A stretch of DNA of 64,000 nucleotides from Xiphophorus maculatus (Eukaryota; Chordata; Actinopteri; Cyprinodontiformes; Poeciliidae): contig NC_036460.1 of assembly GCF_002775205.1 (NCBI RefSeq), forward strand, positions 2,501 through 66,500, given 5' to 3'. The position numbers and the translations under genes are program-made. Shown here piece after piece: positions 1 to 10,935 of the stretch; the first letter of the stretch is position 1; the number at the start of each line of letters is the position of its first letter. The notes beneath the pieces are model-generated. The model ran no database searches and was not told the DNA's origin. It was given only the letters and a program-made list of their open reading frames with translations.

Positions 1-5
1 GTCTC

Positions 6-50
<45 letters not shown>

Positions 51-73
51 TTCTCTCTCTCTCTCTTTCTCTG

Positions 74-108
<35 letters not shown>

Positions 109-148
109 GTCTCTCTCTCTCTCTCTTTCTCTCTCTCTGTCTCTCTGT
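1..148. repeat. (CT)n microsatellite with TTTCT/TGTCT interruptions
   Basis: Almost pure CT dinucleotides broken by regular TTTCTC and TGTCTC variants. The array starts at or before the window edge, so its full length is unknown. It is a polypyrimidine tract with no coding content. Confidence 0.97.
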
Positions 149-1560
149 CCAAAAATATTCATACCCCCAGCAGGTTCAGGTTATTTTTCCCCAAACTGAC
201 CCGGTGTTTCTAATGACTGGAGGTCATCTCCAGGTCCTGGAGGTCATCTCCAGGTCCTGGAGTTCTGCCTCTAATCTGATCTGTGGAGGACGGGAATCAT
301 TAGGGTGATGGAAAGAGGCCTTCCAGCCTCAAAGCTCATTACCAAAGATAACAGAAAGCTGCAGGGGTATGAATAGTTCTGGGCTTATCTGCAGCTTTAA
401 TGAGTTGCCAGAGTTACAGATAAAGAGCAGCAGCCGGTTCGGTTCGGCTCGGCAGGTGGAGCCGCTCTGCTCTTATCACCACCGGCTCTTTGAGGTCAAG
501 TAAACGTTGGCAGATGGTGATCATGGAGCTTTAAACACTCAAACTTTGATTAAACCCACTTTGTTTCACTCTGGCACTTTCCACCGCAAACTTTCCCCTT
601 TTCCGACCTTTCAGAGTCGGACAAATGACGGAGAAAAGATCCGATTAATCATTTATGGAAACAAACCTGCTCTGGTTGAGGGTGTAAACAAGGGTGTGGA
701 GGAACCAAACCCTCATTACGAAACAGCAGAGTCAACAGGCTGGGAATAAACAAAAGGAAGTCTCCACATATTTACGATATCACACACTTCCCAGTCAGAT
801 TCCAGTTTGTCACTGGATCACCTTCAGCGGCACTCGGCTGATTGTTGGCGTCACGTCTAAGAAGCGCTGATAAGATCGGCAGGGTGATGTGAAAACAAAC
901 TGGACGATAAAACGGCTTCCAGGGGAGGAAAACACCTGGAGAGCGCCGGGTTCGGGTCTGACACGGAGCGCCGCAGCGGACCAGAGGAACGCCGCTGGAT
1001 TGTTTCTCCGTACAAAGCCAGAACAAGGAGCCGAGCCGCAATCACGCCGCTGGACTTCCCTTCCTCACACTGAGCCACAGAAGACCAAGCACTTCCCCTG
1101 AGCCCAAAATACTCCGAGTGTTTGGTAACCGAGTCGCATGGCGCTCCAGTTCAGACTCACTCAACGATTTCCCAAAACTGCGATTCAGAAGCTACAGTCT
1201 AGTACTGGGACCATTCATGTTTACATCAGTGTTCAAACCTTTAACTCTGGAGAGCAAAAACTGGCAAATTTAAAACTGCAAGCAGGTCACAGAGTTCATT
1301 AAATTATGAATGAAAACAATATTTAATTCACCTGCTCAACAATAAACTAATTATTTATGAAATTCATTAAAGATCTAAAACATGAAAAAGGCTTCAGACT
1401 GAAAAATGGGCCATTTTCAAAATGCTTGGGTCAATTTCTGATGACCCAAACATTTGTTGGCCAAATTTTAACCATTCTTGACTCGTGGTCAGGGGTCCAA
1501 TAGAATCATTTGAAGGGCCACAAATGGCCCACGGACCACACAGGGAACACCCACTAGCGA
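149..1560. other. intergenic, no supported gene
   Basis: Unique-looking sequence. A 21-bp direct duplication (GGAGGTCATCTCCAGGTCCT plus one base) lies near 220-262. Short ORFs on both strands have no recognisable domain and no convincing splice context. If the NPF-motif gene at 2.2-3.5 kb continues to the left, this is intronic to it. Confidence 0.6.
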
Positions 1561-2150
1561 TAGCTATCTCAGAGCTAACTAGATATTTAGTTCTGGTATT
1601 TAGTTAGCGCTAAATATCAGAACTAACTAAATATCCCAACGACCTTCCTACTGAAACACATGTTGGAGATAGCGCTAAGCTATATTTAACTCTAACCCTC
1701 TATGGCATGGCGTTGCCCTCAGGCAACAAACCACATAGCTGTACCTCACATTGCTCCTTTATTTTATTTTTTGGGGGGCATGATTTTTGACATATTTTTG
1801 TCCAAAAAATAGTTCTTTTATGAATATAGTTTTTGTTTGATTTGTATTTCATTTCTCATAATCAGTGTAGACAATCTTGGTGTTCTAGACCAATGTTACC
1901 CTGAGGCAACAAACCCAAATCTGGTTCCAGGAGGTGTCAGAGTCCGATTTTATGATTGACATGTAATTAGGGACCACCAAGCTCCCAAAGAATGCAGGAA
2001 AATATTTCTTCCCCACAAAAATAAAAAGTCATGCCATAGAGGGCTAAGCTATATTTAGCGCTAAGCTATATTTAACTCTAAGCTATATTTAGCGCTAAGC
2101 TATATTTAACTCTAAGCTAGCTAGATATTCAGAGCTAACGCCAACATGTT
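1561..2150. repeat. TTTAGC-rich palindromic/tandem repeat host block
   Basis: The block holds a near-perfect hairpin (about 1583-1636: arms GATATTTAGTT..GGTATTTAG and CTAAATATCAG..CTAAATATC) and tandem units of about 34 bp built from AGCTATATTTAGCGCTA and AGCTATATTTAACTCTA (about 1675-1695 and 2046-2115). A separate transposon (1696-2043) splits the tandem block. Similar ATTTAGC-rich palindromic DNA occurs near 11.9, 36.3-36.9 and 52.4-52.7 kb. Confidence 0.7.
1696..2043. mobile_element. piggyBac-like MITE, 348 bp, CTAA target-site duplication
   Basis: The element is bounded by a 14-bp perfect terminal inverted repeat, CCCTCTATGGCATG at the left and CATGCCATAGAGGG at the right. CTAA directly flanks both ends (1692-1695 and 2044-2047). 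A four-base TTAA-type duplication with a CCCT-type terminus fits the piggyBac superfamily. No ORF is present, so it is non-autonomous. A subterminal motif, CCTSAGGCAACAAAC, occurs twice inside (near 1718 and 1900). The flanks are two halves of one AGCTATATTTA tandem array, which supports a clean insertion. Superfamily is inferred; the TIR and TSD are seen directly. Confidence 0.72.
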
Positions 2151-2237
2151 TTTCAGGAGAAAGGTCACTAGGACTAAATGGACCAAAGCCAATTGGCCTC
2201 TAGGGGGCGTTTGGTCGCCTCCTCGTGGCCCTCCTAC

Positions 2238-3483
2238 CTGACAGAGGCTCTCTGGGTTTGACCTCCTCCACCACCTCCTCCTCCTGCACCGGCTGGTCCT
2301 CGGGGCCCTGGGACATTCGGTCGGTGATGGACTCCCTCTTCAGCTTCCCCAGGCCCACCATCTTCATGAAGGTCAGGCGCCGGCTGATGGAGTCGCAGTC
2401 GCTCTCCGAGCAGTTCAGCTCGCCGTTGGTGAAGGATTCCTTGCGGGAGCTCAGGGAGTCGCGGTATTTTCCTGCAAATCTGGAAAAGAGGCAGCAAGTC
2501 AGGATCTGATCTTTATTCATCACGATTCTGTTTTTGTCTGGAACCTCAACTCAATCACCCAACTCAGACTACAGCATCTCTGGCTGTTGTGAGGTAAAGA
2601 AAGTCTTCCAGTTGAAACATAGAAGACTTTCTACAAACTACTTTAACCTCTACGGCCTGCATCCCTGAGGTCGTTAGAAAGATTTCAAATCAGAGGTGAA
2701 ACATCTTAAAAAAAAGAAGAGTCCGACTGTCTGCCATTCAACCACTAAGGGTCATAGGTCGAGCATCTCTGCTGATGTACCATTCGTCTGTTATCCTTCT
2801 TGTTTGTATCTTTTTATTATGAAAAGGCAAAAAATCTCAAATCTACTGCCAAGTTTTATCAAAGTACCTTTAGTCAACAAAACCAAAGAGAAATCAATGC
2901 TTCTATGAATAGATGAAACATAAATGTTTCCGTCACTAGAGGATCTGAGTCATATGTCCCTTGTTTCTGTCGTCTCTTGTCCGGTGAAATCGACAGAAGG
3001 GTAAGCGGTGTCTCACCTGAGCAGACTGCCCTCTGAGCTCCTCCTGCCTCTCTTCTTCTTCTGTGAAGGCGACGGCGTTCCCTGCAGCGACCCCTGTGGG
3101 GACGGCGTGTCGCCATCTTTGCTCTTTCCCGACATCCTCAGGTTCTTCCCGAGTTTTCCGAGACTCTTCAGCGGCGACTTAAACTTGAACGAACCCTTCA
3201 CTGACCCTCCGCTGCCGTTTCCTTTCTTGCCTTCGTTGGCCTCGTTCTCGTCCTCCTCGTCCTCAAATGGGTTGCGGTCCCTCGGCATGTCGCCGTCCAA
3301 CAGCGAGCTTCCTGGTGACCAGTGGCTTTCATGGCTGCCGTTGCCATGGATATTGTCATCATCGTGTTCAAAGGGGTTGTGGTGGGGAGTGATGTTGAGA
3401 CTCATCCTGCGGAAGAACAAGGCGTTGTCTAGAACTGGACCACCACCTTTCAGGCGCACAGGGAGGTTCTTGAAGATAGGCAT
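2238..3483 (-). CDS. NPF-motif disordered-N-terminus protein, first two coding exons (partial; possibly EXOC3L/TNFAIP2-like)
   Basis: Two minus-strand exons join in frame: 3483-3017 (ATG, starts MPIFKNLPVRLKGGG, donor AG/GTGAGA) and 2479-2238 (acceptor TTTTCCAG, donor TCAG/GTAGGA). Together they encode about 236 residues; the exon then splices to sequence beyond the left edge. The protein is low-complexity and acidic/basic, with NPFE motifs at residues 36-39 and 71-74 (EH-domain ligand type), a Lys/Gly/Ser-rich basic stretch (about 86-122), an SP/TP cluster (125-140) and an RRSSEGSLLR phosphosite-like motif at the junction. The second exon is acidic near its end (EEEVVEEVKPREPLS). No folded domain is visible yet. 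The start and the charged N-terminus recall exocyst complex 3-like/TNFAIP2 proteins, but this is a weak impression; a Rab11-FIP-like protein is another possibility. In-frame splice closure and clean consensus sites make a real gene likely. Confidence 0.72.
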
Positions 3484-5059
3484 GATGGAACCAGGGGTGG
3501 GGGGACTGGGGTGGGAACACCTGAGGATGGAAGAAGAGACATCGATTGATTAATCAACCAACCAGTCAATCAGAGTCTCTAAAGTACCGATCTAAACCAA
3601 AATGAAATTAGATATGATCAACGATGCCGTGTTTTAAAACCAGATTAGGTAAAAATGTTCCAGCTACATGTGCACCAACAAATCGGCTCAGATTTCCTTC
3701 ATTTTGGGAGATCATTGATCGACCGACACTTCCCTGAGAAACTGATCGTATCCACCAACCTTATATATCTTAGCAAAGATCTGAAAATCAGCCTCCTCCA
3801 GTGGCTTACATTGGCCACCCTTTTGGTGCCAACTTGGCAAAGAAAAATCAGAAGGTCAAACTTTTTAAAGGTCGCAGTTGGCTCATCACTAGTTCCAAGG
3901 TTTTCAGCTTTACCATGCAACAATTTTTCATCACGATGCATTCACTGGACCAGCTACAGTCCATCTGGACATAAATCAACCAGTGGAGACATTCAAGGAC
4001 TTTTCCAGACTAGAGTTAGATCGCATGTTTACTTCCTAATGTCCAGCAGGGTTCATCAACCTTAACCTCTGACCTTTACCAGAGTCCAGACTGGAAACAA
4101 GACTTCTTGTTGTTGTTTTGTTAGCTTATCCATACTTTTAAAAACAGATAACTTCTTTCTGGAAAGCCACAGATCTCTGAGGAATAAACTGGTCCAATCT
4201 CTGCAGGAATGATCTAAACTTTGTTTTGTTTCCAGAGTAACTTCCTGTCCTCCGGACATGGAGTCCCGAGGGATGATGGGATCTGATTCTGGTGGGTTTA
4301 TGCTTAGATGCTATGCTGAGAGCTGTTCAGGACCAGACTGACGGCGATGGGACAACATGTCTCCTCCTGACATGTCTTCATCGGGTCATTGATTCATCAT
4401 CATCATCACTTCAAATCCTCATTTGTTGTGTCATAAACTGGTTTTAGTCTGACGGAAAGATCAAGAAGATCAACAGAAACCTCTACAAACATCGTCAACT
4501 TGTTCATTTTAATGGAAATATCTTAACAAATCAGACACTATGAGACACACCCTGACTGACGGTGTTCGTTTTATTGAGAAACTGAGTCCAGCAGGTAAAT
4601 GTTTGATCAGAAGCTAAACGTTAACGCCTGACTTCAGGACCGCAGAGACACTTCCACCCTCCTGACTTTACTTTGCTTTTCCTGAAACATTTTGAAGACC
4701 TGCTCTGAGAATCTCACTCTGCCTTCCTGATTGGCTGAAACATCAAGTCTCCAGTTTTACTTTCTGCTACCAACAACTTCAATGACGTTCAGCTCAAACC
4801 CCTAAATATGGAGGACAGGTAATCACCATAAAACATAGTGGAACGCCACGCAGATCATTAGATCAGTTATAAACGGTCTGAACGCCAGCAGGACAAAGAG
4901 CCATAAAGTCTGCAAACATTAACAGGCGGCTGCAGAGACCGTCTTAGTGACACCGCAACGGTTCCTAGGAAACACGTTAATGATTAAATCGGCCCTCAGG
5001 CGAGGCGCGTCACTGGTTTAAGCCGTTTCTATGAACCTGAACATCCATCATGACCGATA
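3484..5059. other. upstream/intronic DNA of the NPF-motif gene, no other gene seen
   Basis: Moderate-GC, non-repetitive sequence without recognisable coding domains. A pyrimidine-rich tract directly upstream of the ATG (3484-3525, minus) ends in acceptor-like CAG, so the coding start may sit in a second exon with a non-coding first exon further right. Confidence 0.5.
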
Positions 5060-5172
5060 AGGGTTTTACACCAGAAAGCTTTAGGGAAAGCTAAGTGCGC
5101 TAACTGATGAAGCGCTAAGCTAAAAAGTAGCTCTACTGTTAGCAGTTGTTAGCAGAAATGTGCCAACCACTA
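5060..5172 (+). repeat. GCTAA-rich hAT-like family, terminal fragment
   Basis: Only the right-hand end of the dispersed family is present: AGCTAAGTGCGCTAACT, TTAGCAGTTGTTAGCAGAA, then GTGCCAACCACTAG, a degenerate form of the terminus GTGTGCCCACCACTG. It matches the end of the 58.5 kb copy (TTAGCAGAATGTGCCAACG). Confidence 0.6.
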
Positions 5173-5689
5173 GGTGTTTGTTTTACAATTAAGGAAATGC
5201 TTAACTTTTTAACACATAACCATCACATGACTGAATAGGAGGATTCTGAAATGATTGTTTCAAAGAACCACAAACGTCACATATTGAAACTTTTCTCATC
5301 AGAAAAACTTTTTTCTTGTAATTTTATGACTTTTTTCTGTTAGTATTGGAACTTTAATCTGCTAATTCTTGTAATTTAATTTTTTAAGCCATATCTTCTG
5401 TATTTATAAATGATGGAGACCAACTGCTGCAGTCAGCTAGCATGCAGGTTTGGATGCTAGCTGGTAGCATCCGGGTTGGCCCCAGATGAATGAGAGCCGG
5501 AGCAGCGGCCTCTGAAGTGGTAAACACCCCTGGAGGTGGACTGGGAGCGGATGTTGTTCATGTTGCTGGTTTCCAGTCTCACCAGCTCAGGACGCGCGGC
5601 TGCTGCCAGAAATAGAAACCGCTTCTAACGGAGCAAACAGACTTGTAAAGGAAAGTCTCTCACACACACACACAGAGACGCTGCTACAG
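5173..5689. other. intergenic, no feature recognised
   Basis: AT-rich then mixed sequence with no supported ORF, repeat or RNA gene. Confidence 0.5.
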
Positions 5690-5960
5690 GGTGAAGTGGG
5701 AAGTGATTCAGTGGCGGTTGCTTCCATAAATACCCAGCAGCCCCGGCGGCGCTCGCACAGCCTGTTTTCTTCCAGAGGGTCGCAGGGCATCGCGGAAGCT
5801 GCTGGACACAAACAATGGAGCGGAAAGGACAGCGATAGTGTGACGGACGGAGGCGAGGACTCCGGGGTCCCATGCTGCTCGCCGCAGGGCGGGGCCCGGA
5901 GCCCGGGGCCTGGCTGGCACAATGCTCAGGGGCCCCTGGGCACGGTGGGGTCAAAGGCCA
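5690..5960. promoter_or_regulatory. CpG-rich island-like block
   Basis: A local GC- and CpG-rich stretch (for example GGCGGGGCCCGGAGCCCGGGG) in an otherwise AT-richer region. It lies about 2.3 kb upstream of the minus-strand NPF-motif gene and could hold its promoter or a non-coding first exon. ORFs on both strands here are open mainly because of the GC content and show no recognised domain. Regulatory role is inference. Confidence 0.3.
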
Positions 5961-6182
5961 CCGGTTCCCCCCAACATCAGACAGCAGCTCAGGGCCGAAG
6001 CTTCATCACTTCAGGTTGTTTGTTTCTCTTTGATTCTGAATAATTTCACATTTTTCTGTCGCCGATTTTTTGCTTCTTAAACCTGGAAATATTTAACATT
6101 TAAAACATTTACAACCCGAGCGTCACGTCACATTCACTTGATTCAATTTAATATAGTCATTGGTTCAATGACATCAGTTCAC

Positions 6183-6722
6183 ATTCTACTGACCCGCTAA
6201 TGTGCTAATAGAGAAGCAAATTTTTTGATTAGCATTTTCTGCTCATTTCAGAAACATTTAGCTCACTTAGCTTCACCTGAATTAATTTTCCCAGATAAAT
6301 CCTGAAGAGTTCATTCATTTTCAGTTGAATAAATTTGAAGATCTGTGTTGAAGTTTTGGTTAGGAATCCTTCAAGAAGTTTAAGATTTATTAGACCCAAA
6401 AACTTTATTTCTAAAGGAAACATAAAGGACCAAAATAAAAACAACATCTAGGAGCGATACACAACACATCCAAATTCAACTGGTGCTGCAGGATTGCAGG
6501 TTAACAAGGGCAGATATCATTTGAATTGAAGCTAACACTTTAGCATTAGTTTTAGCTAAATACCTCGTTGATTTAGCAGGTTAGCATTAGCTTCCGATAA
6601 ATACCTTGTTTGTGTAGCTCTTTATCATGGGCCTGTAGAGTTTTAGCATTAGCAGAACTAATGTTAATGATTAGTGCTGCAGGGTTAGCAGAGCTAACAT
6701 TTTAGTTAGCGGCGCCCATGAC
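6183..6722 (-). repeat. GCTAA-rich hAT-like non-autonomous element, reverse copy
   Basis: Read on the minus strand it follows the family order: terminus near CAGTCATGGGCGCCGCTAAC, GCTAAT/GCTAAC-rich block, ACTTTATTCAACTGAAAG-like core (seen here as TTTTCAGTTGAATAAATTTG), AGCTAAG block and a GCTAATGTGCTAATAG-like end. No coding capacity. Confidence 0.65.
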
Positions 6723-8457
6723 TGAGAATAAAAACTAAAAACCCTGAAGAACCTGAACCAGAAGCTTCCAGACGCTAACGGTTTGATTTCACTCATCAGC
6801 TTCTGATGTTCAGCTGATGAATCTTTGGATTATTAATTTGATGAACTTTGGAAATGATATCAGATAATATCATTATTATATTATCAGATTTTGTTTGTCA
6901 AATGTTGCAGATCTTCAGGATCAGCAGCTGCCAGGATCTCCTGCAGTCAGACTCTTATCCTGACGAAGTCATGAGGATTTATTTATATTGTGCAACTCCA
7001 TGAAATTCACAGAAAAATAAAACTCTGCTCTGATTCTTGGTCTCATCCTGCCAGCAGCAGGTCAACCTTCGCCTCCCTCTCAGGTTCCTGCGAACAGAAC
7101 GTCGTGTTCAACAGGACGAGGCCACGACGTCTCGACCTTTTATGGTCACCAGACACAAACAGGAAACCAGGAAGGCGAGCAGATACCCAATCAGGCTGAG
7201 CCCTGACCTGCAGCCGCTTCATGACAAACGACTGCAGAGATAATCAGACTGCAGCAGGAAACCGTCAACTGGAATAAAAATCATTTCATAAGCTGATCGA
7301 CTACTTCCTGCTTCAGCCTCCCAGCTCCTGATTGGTCAGAAACGCATCACTTTCCAGCAAACACAGCGGAAAACAAATGACAGTAGTCACAGATTTATTC
7401 CTGCATTCATCAGATAGTTTGCTAAAAAAGACTTGAACACAGCAGAACAGCCCAGTTCATCTGTGGACATCCTGGAGATTTAAAGGTTATTAATCTGAGG
7501 CCTGGCAGAAAAACCTCCAGGAGAAAACAAGGCGGCCGACTCACAGGATGAAAGAGGGCATTCAGTTAAAACAGGCAGAATTATTCTACTGCAGTAAAGT
7601 TGATCAGAACCAAGCTGACCGCTGCCGGACGGACCAACGTCTCTGGTTTTAAAGGTGAATTTGAAGCTTCGGTTTTTCTGCAGAACTGAAATCTCCTTGG
7701 TTTGTTGAACTCAAAGCCAGAAAAGCTGAACTGAACCAACCGGTCTGCAACGTTTGTCCTGAAATGACGGGAGACGAACTGGAACATTTTGGGTTTGTTG
7801 CAGAAATCAGCCGTTGTTTCTCTTTGAGCTTTAATTTAATTTGACTCAAACAGAAATGATCTTGTTTCATCAGTTTGATGTGGACGTTTCCCTCAGCGCT
7901 GCAGGCCGGGTCAGTCAGCTGGTTCTGGAACATGAGCCCAGTCACAACCTTTCACTCATCCTCTGGGTCAGAACCTGGACTTTCCTCCGCAGCTTCATCC
8001 CAGCAGCTGCTTCTCTGCAGAAACGCTGCTGAGTCGGAGCTTTGCTTTAATGAGACACAGATGCAGCCCGGTCGCTAACCGGGCCGCGGGTTCTGAAAGC
8101 TCAGAACCGCCCTCATCCTTCAGCCTGCAGCCAGACTTACACAACCCGAACCAACGGAGCGTCTCTGGTTAATATCCGGAGCCGTATGAATGCAGAAACT
8201 CCTCAAAAACATGGCCGCCGGCCCGGTTCGCAGCCGGTCCGGTCCGGTCCGGTTCACAGTCGACCCGGTTCGCAGACGGTCCGGTCCGGTTCACAGTGGT
8301 TAAAAAGGTGACGGAGAGTCGAACCCAGCTGACAGGCAGCAGGAGTTAAAATATGTAAATAAATAAAGTCGTAAATATAAAAATGTCAGAATCTAAAGAA
8401 CTTTACAAAAACCCGATCAGCCAAACCCATAATTAAACATCAATTATGGATAAAGTG
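6723..8457. other. intergenic, no supported gene
   Basis: Unremarkable sequence with short frames only. A GGTCCGGTCCGGTTC tandem with a related second block lies at about 8224-8297. Confidence 0.5.
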
Positions 8458-9275
8458 CAGCTAGGCACCGCTAGCTAAAAGGTTAGCTATGCTAACCCTA
8501 AAACACTAATAATAAACATTCGTTCTGCTAATGCTGAAGCACTAAATGAACACTGTATTTAGCAAAAGCTAATGCTAAAACACTAAACACAACATCAACA
8601 CTTAGCCACAATATTTAGCACTCAGCTGGTTAGCATTGAATATTGCTAAGTAGCTGAATGCTAAAGCGCTACAACAAATGGTATTAAGTGGAAGCTAATG
8701 CTAAAGCGCTAACTTCAATTCAAAACTCATCTGGTCCTGAGAGTCAGCAGGAGCAGCAACAGTTCACTTCTTCCATAATGACCTCAGATTTTTGTTCCTG
8801 TATGTTTGTTGTTTGAAATAAAGTTACTGGAGAAAAGAAAGAGAAAAACAGAAATGCTCTAAACCGGCGTTTTCCAATGCCGGTCCTCAGGCCTCCCTGC
8901 CCTGCATGTTTTAGGTGTTTCCCTTCTGCTACACACCTGGATTGAATCTTTGGGTGATCAACAGGTTTCTGCAGCACTTGATGTTCATGCAGTCATTTGA
9001 ATCAGCTGTTCAGGAATAGAGGCTCATCTAAAACATGCAGAGCAGGGAGGCCTGAGGACTAGAATTGGGAAACGCTGCTCTAAACAGTCTTCAAGCACTT
9101 CAAAATAAGAGCAGGAATTTCAACTCAGACGTCGAACTTTATTCAAGTCAAAGTTTACAAAAGGTTCATCAATGCTTTAGAATTGATCTGGAACATTTAA
9201 ATCAGGGGAAGCTGAGTGTGGTAAATGCTTAGAAAGCTAATATGCTAACAAGCTAATAAGCTAACAGCGCCTTAG
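8458..9275 (+). repeat. GCTAA-rich hAT-like element, forward copy, split by a foldback MITE
   Basis: Starts CAGCTAGGCACCGCTAGC, passes through repeated GCTAATGCTAAA-CACTAA motifs, then the TTCAAAATAAGAGCAGGAA and GAACTTTATTCAAGTCAAAG core, and ends in AGCTAATATGCTAACAAGC. The 8864-9076 MITE interrupts it, so this copy predates that insertion. Confidence 0.7.
8864..9076. mobile_element. foldback hAT-type MITE with 8-bp target-site duplication
   Basis: The 213-bp unit is a long imperfect hairpin: GTCCTCAGGCCTCCCTGC and GCATGTTTTAG on the left recur inverted on the right (CTAAAACATGC, GCAGGGAGGCCTGAGGAC). GCTCTAAA(C) is repeated at 8856-8864 and 9077-9085, a direct duplication of the size hAT elements make. 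Termini read CCGGCGTTTTCC and, inverted, AGCGTTTCCC. The internal text is a repeat type I recognise as common in teleost genomes. It carries no ORF. Confidence 0.8.
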
Positions 9276-9791
9276 CTCAACTGGTTAAAGATGTTTGGAC
9301 CTTCACTGCTCTCCAGCAAACAATCCACAGAACTTCTCCCAGTTCCTTCTTAAACATAATGAAGAGGCTGAATGAGGAAGATTTCTCTGATTTATCAGCC
9401 GGACCAGAGCCAGAACCAGAACCAGAACCAGAACCAGAAGTTCTTCAGTGGATCAACTCGCAGCAAACAGTTCATGGCTTTTTGTTTTGGACAATAAGAC
9501 AATAAGAAACTCTTCTGCTCCAATCCAGGAACAGAACCAGCATCCAGAACCAGCAGCTCCAGAGTTCGGATCAGCGGACGAAGCCCAAATGAGTCAGCCC
9601 GGTCTGGCAGAGCAGCACCAGGACTTTGGAGCCAATAAAGGTTTTTATTGATCCACCATCAGCTCCACTGGTTCCTGATCAGCAGGACCAGATATTTACA
9701 TACACTGTAAAAAACGACCATCTGACTTTAAATCAGAATAAACTCTCATGTCTGTTAGATCAACAAAAGGAATGAACTAAACCAACACAGG
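9276..9791. other. spacer between hAT-like copies
   Basis: Contains a short (AGAACC)n run (about 9408-9438). No gene supported. Confidence 0.5.
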
Positions 9792-10112
9792 TTTTAACAA
9801 AAGCTAATGCTAATTTCAACCATTAATCTTCATTTGTTCATTTGTTGTATACTTGCCATTTGCTAAATAAAATTACTTGGAATAAAAGAGAGAACGCGAG
9901 AAGAGGAAACAGACTTCAAAATAAGAGCATGAATATAAACGTCCTTACAGTCAATAAGAGAAAACTTCAACACAGATTTTGAACTTTATCCATTTGAAAG
10001 TTTGAGAAGAATGAATTAGTGAAAGCTAAATCCGCTAAATGTTTTCAAAGTTAGCAAAAAGTCTAAAACGGAAAATGAAGAATTGGTTCTGCTATTAGCG
10101 CATTAGCAGAAA
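9792..10112 (+). repeat. GCTAA-rich hAT-like element, forward fragment
   Basis: Shares CTTCAAAATAAGAGCATGAA, AACTTCAACACAGATTTTGAA, a degenerate ACTTTAT-CA-TTGAAAG core and a terminal ATTAGCGCATTAGCAGAAAG with the other copies. The left end is missing. Confidence 0.65.
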
Positions 10113-10935
10113 GCTCCTGGTTAAACCCTGACCCGTTAATAGTGGCTCCAAAGTGACTTCAGGACCAAAACAAAGTCTGATCCAAAGGTTTCTGAGCAAG
10201 GCGGCCCAGAAACCCGACCCTGTTCTACCGGTTTCGTCTGGAGAAACGGGCCAGAGCGACTGACCAGTTCAAACCGGTTCAAAGAAAACGATGCCAGGAA
10301 GTTTCATCTGACGGAGACAAAGGAGTTTTCATAGCGTATGTAAACATCTGGTTCCTACTGTAAAAACTCCAACAGTTTAAACCTGAAACATAAAAACCAG
10401 AGTTTCAGATGTTGCATCACCGCAAAATCAAAACTGGAAAAACGTCTCGATGTCTTGAACTCATCATGGTTCCTGTTCACAGCCTCCATTTTACTGCAGA
10501 TTTTATCTTCACTGTTTGTTCTCCTGCGATCCAACAGCAGCTGAAGGCGGCGCAGCGGCTGCCCTGATGCTGCGGCTGCCCTGATGCTGCTGCAGGTCAG
10601 ATGGGGTCACTCATGTTGTTGGTGTCACCACCAGACGATCCGATCTGATGTTGACTCTAAACACACATCCAGGTATCATCGGATCTCCTGTGTAATCCTG
10701 CTTGTTTTGTTCACCCTTATCTTAAGGCTTTAATCTTGATTAAACTTTGTGTTTTGTTGTTCGAGTGAATCGAATGATGAAGTCAAACCTGCAAACACAT
10801 AAAACTGCAAAAGGGACGAAGACATTTTGTTCCTTAGAGTCATTTTCACCCTGATAACATCCAGCTAATCTTTACAAGCCCTGGATAAAATGGTTCCACC
10901 ATGATGGTCTCCGTCTTTAAACTAAAACAATTAAA
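10113..10935. other. intergenic, no supported gene
   Basis: No recognised ORF or repeat, apart from a short duplicated GCTGCCCTGATGCTGCGGCT motif near 10555-10590. Confidence 0.5.

Noticed and set aside
5587-6043. Overlapping 70-115 codon ORFs on both strands in the CpG-rich block
   Set aside because: Open on both strands because of GC content; no recognisable domain or consistent splice sites.
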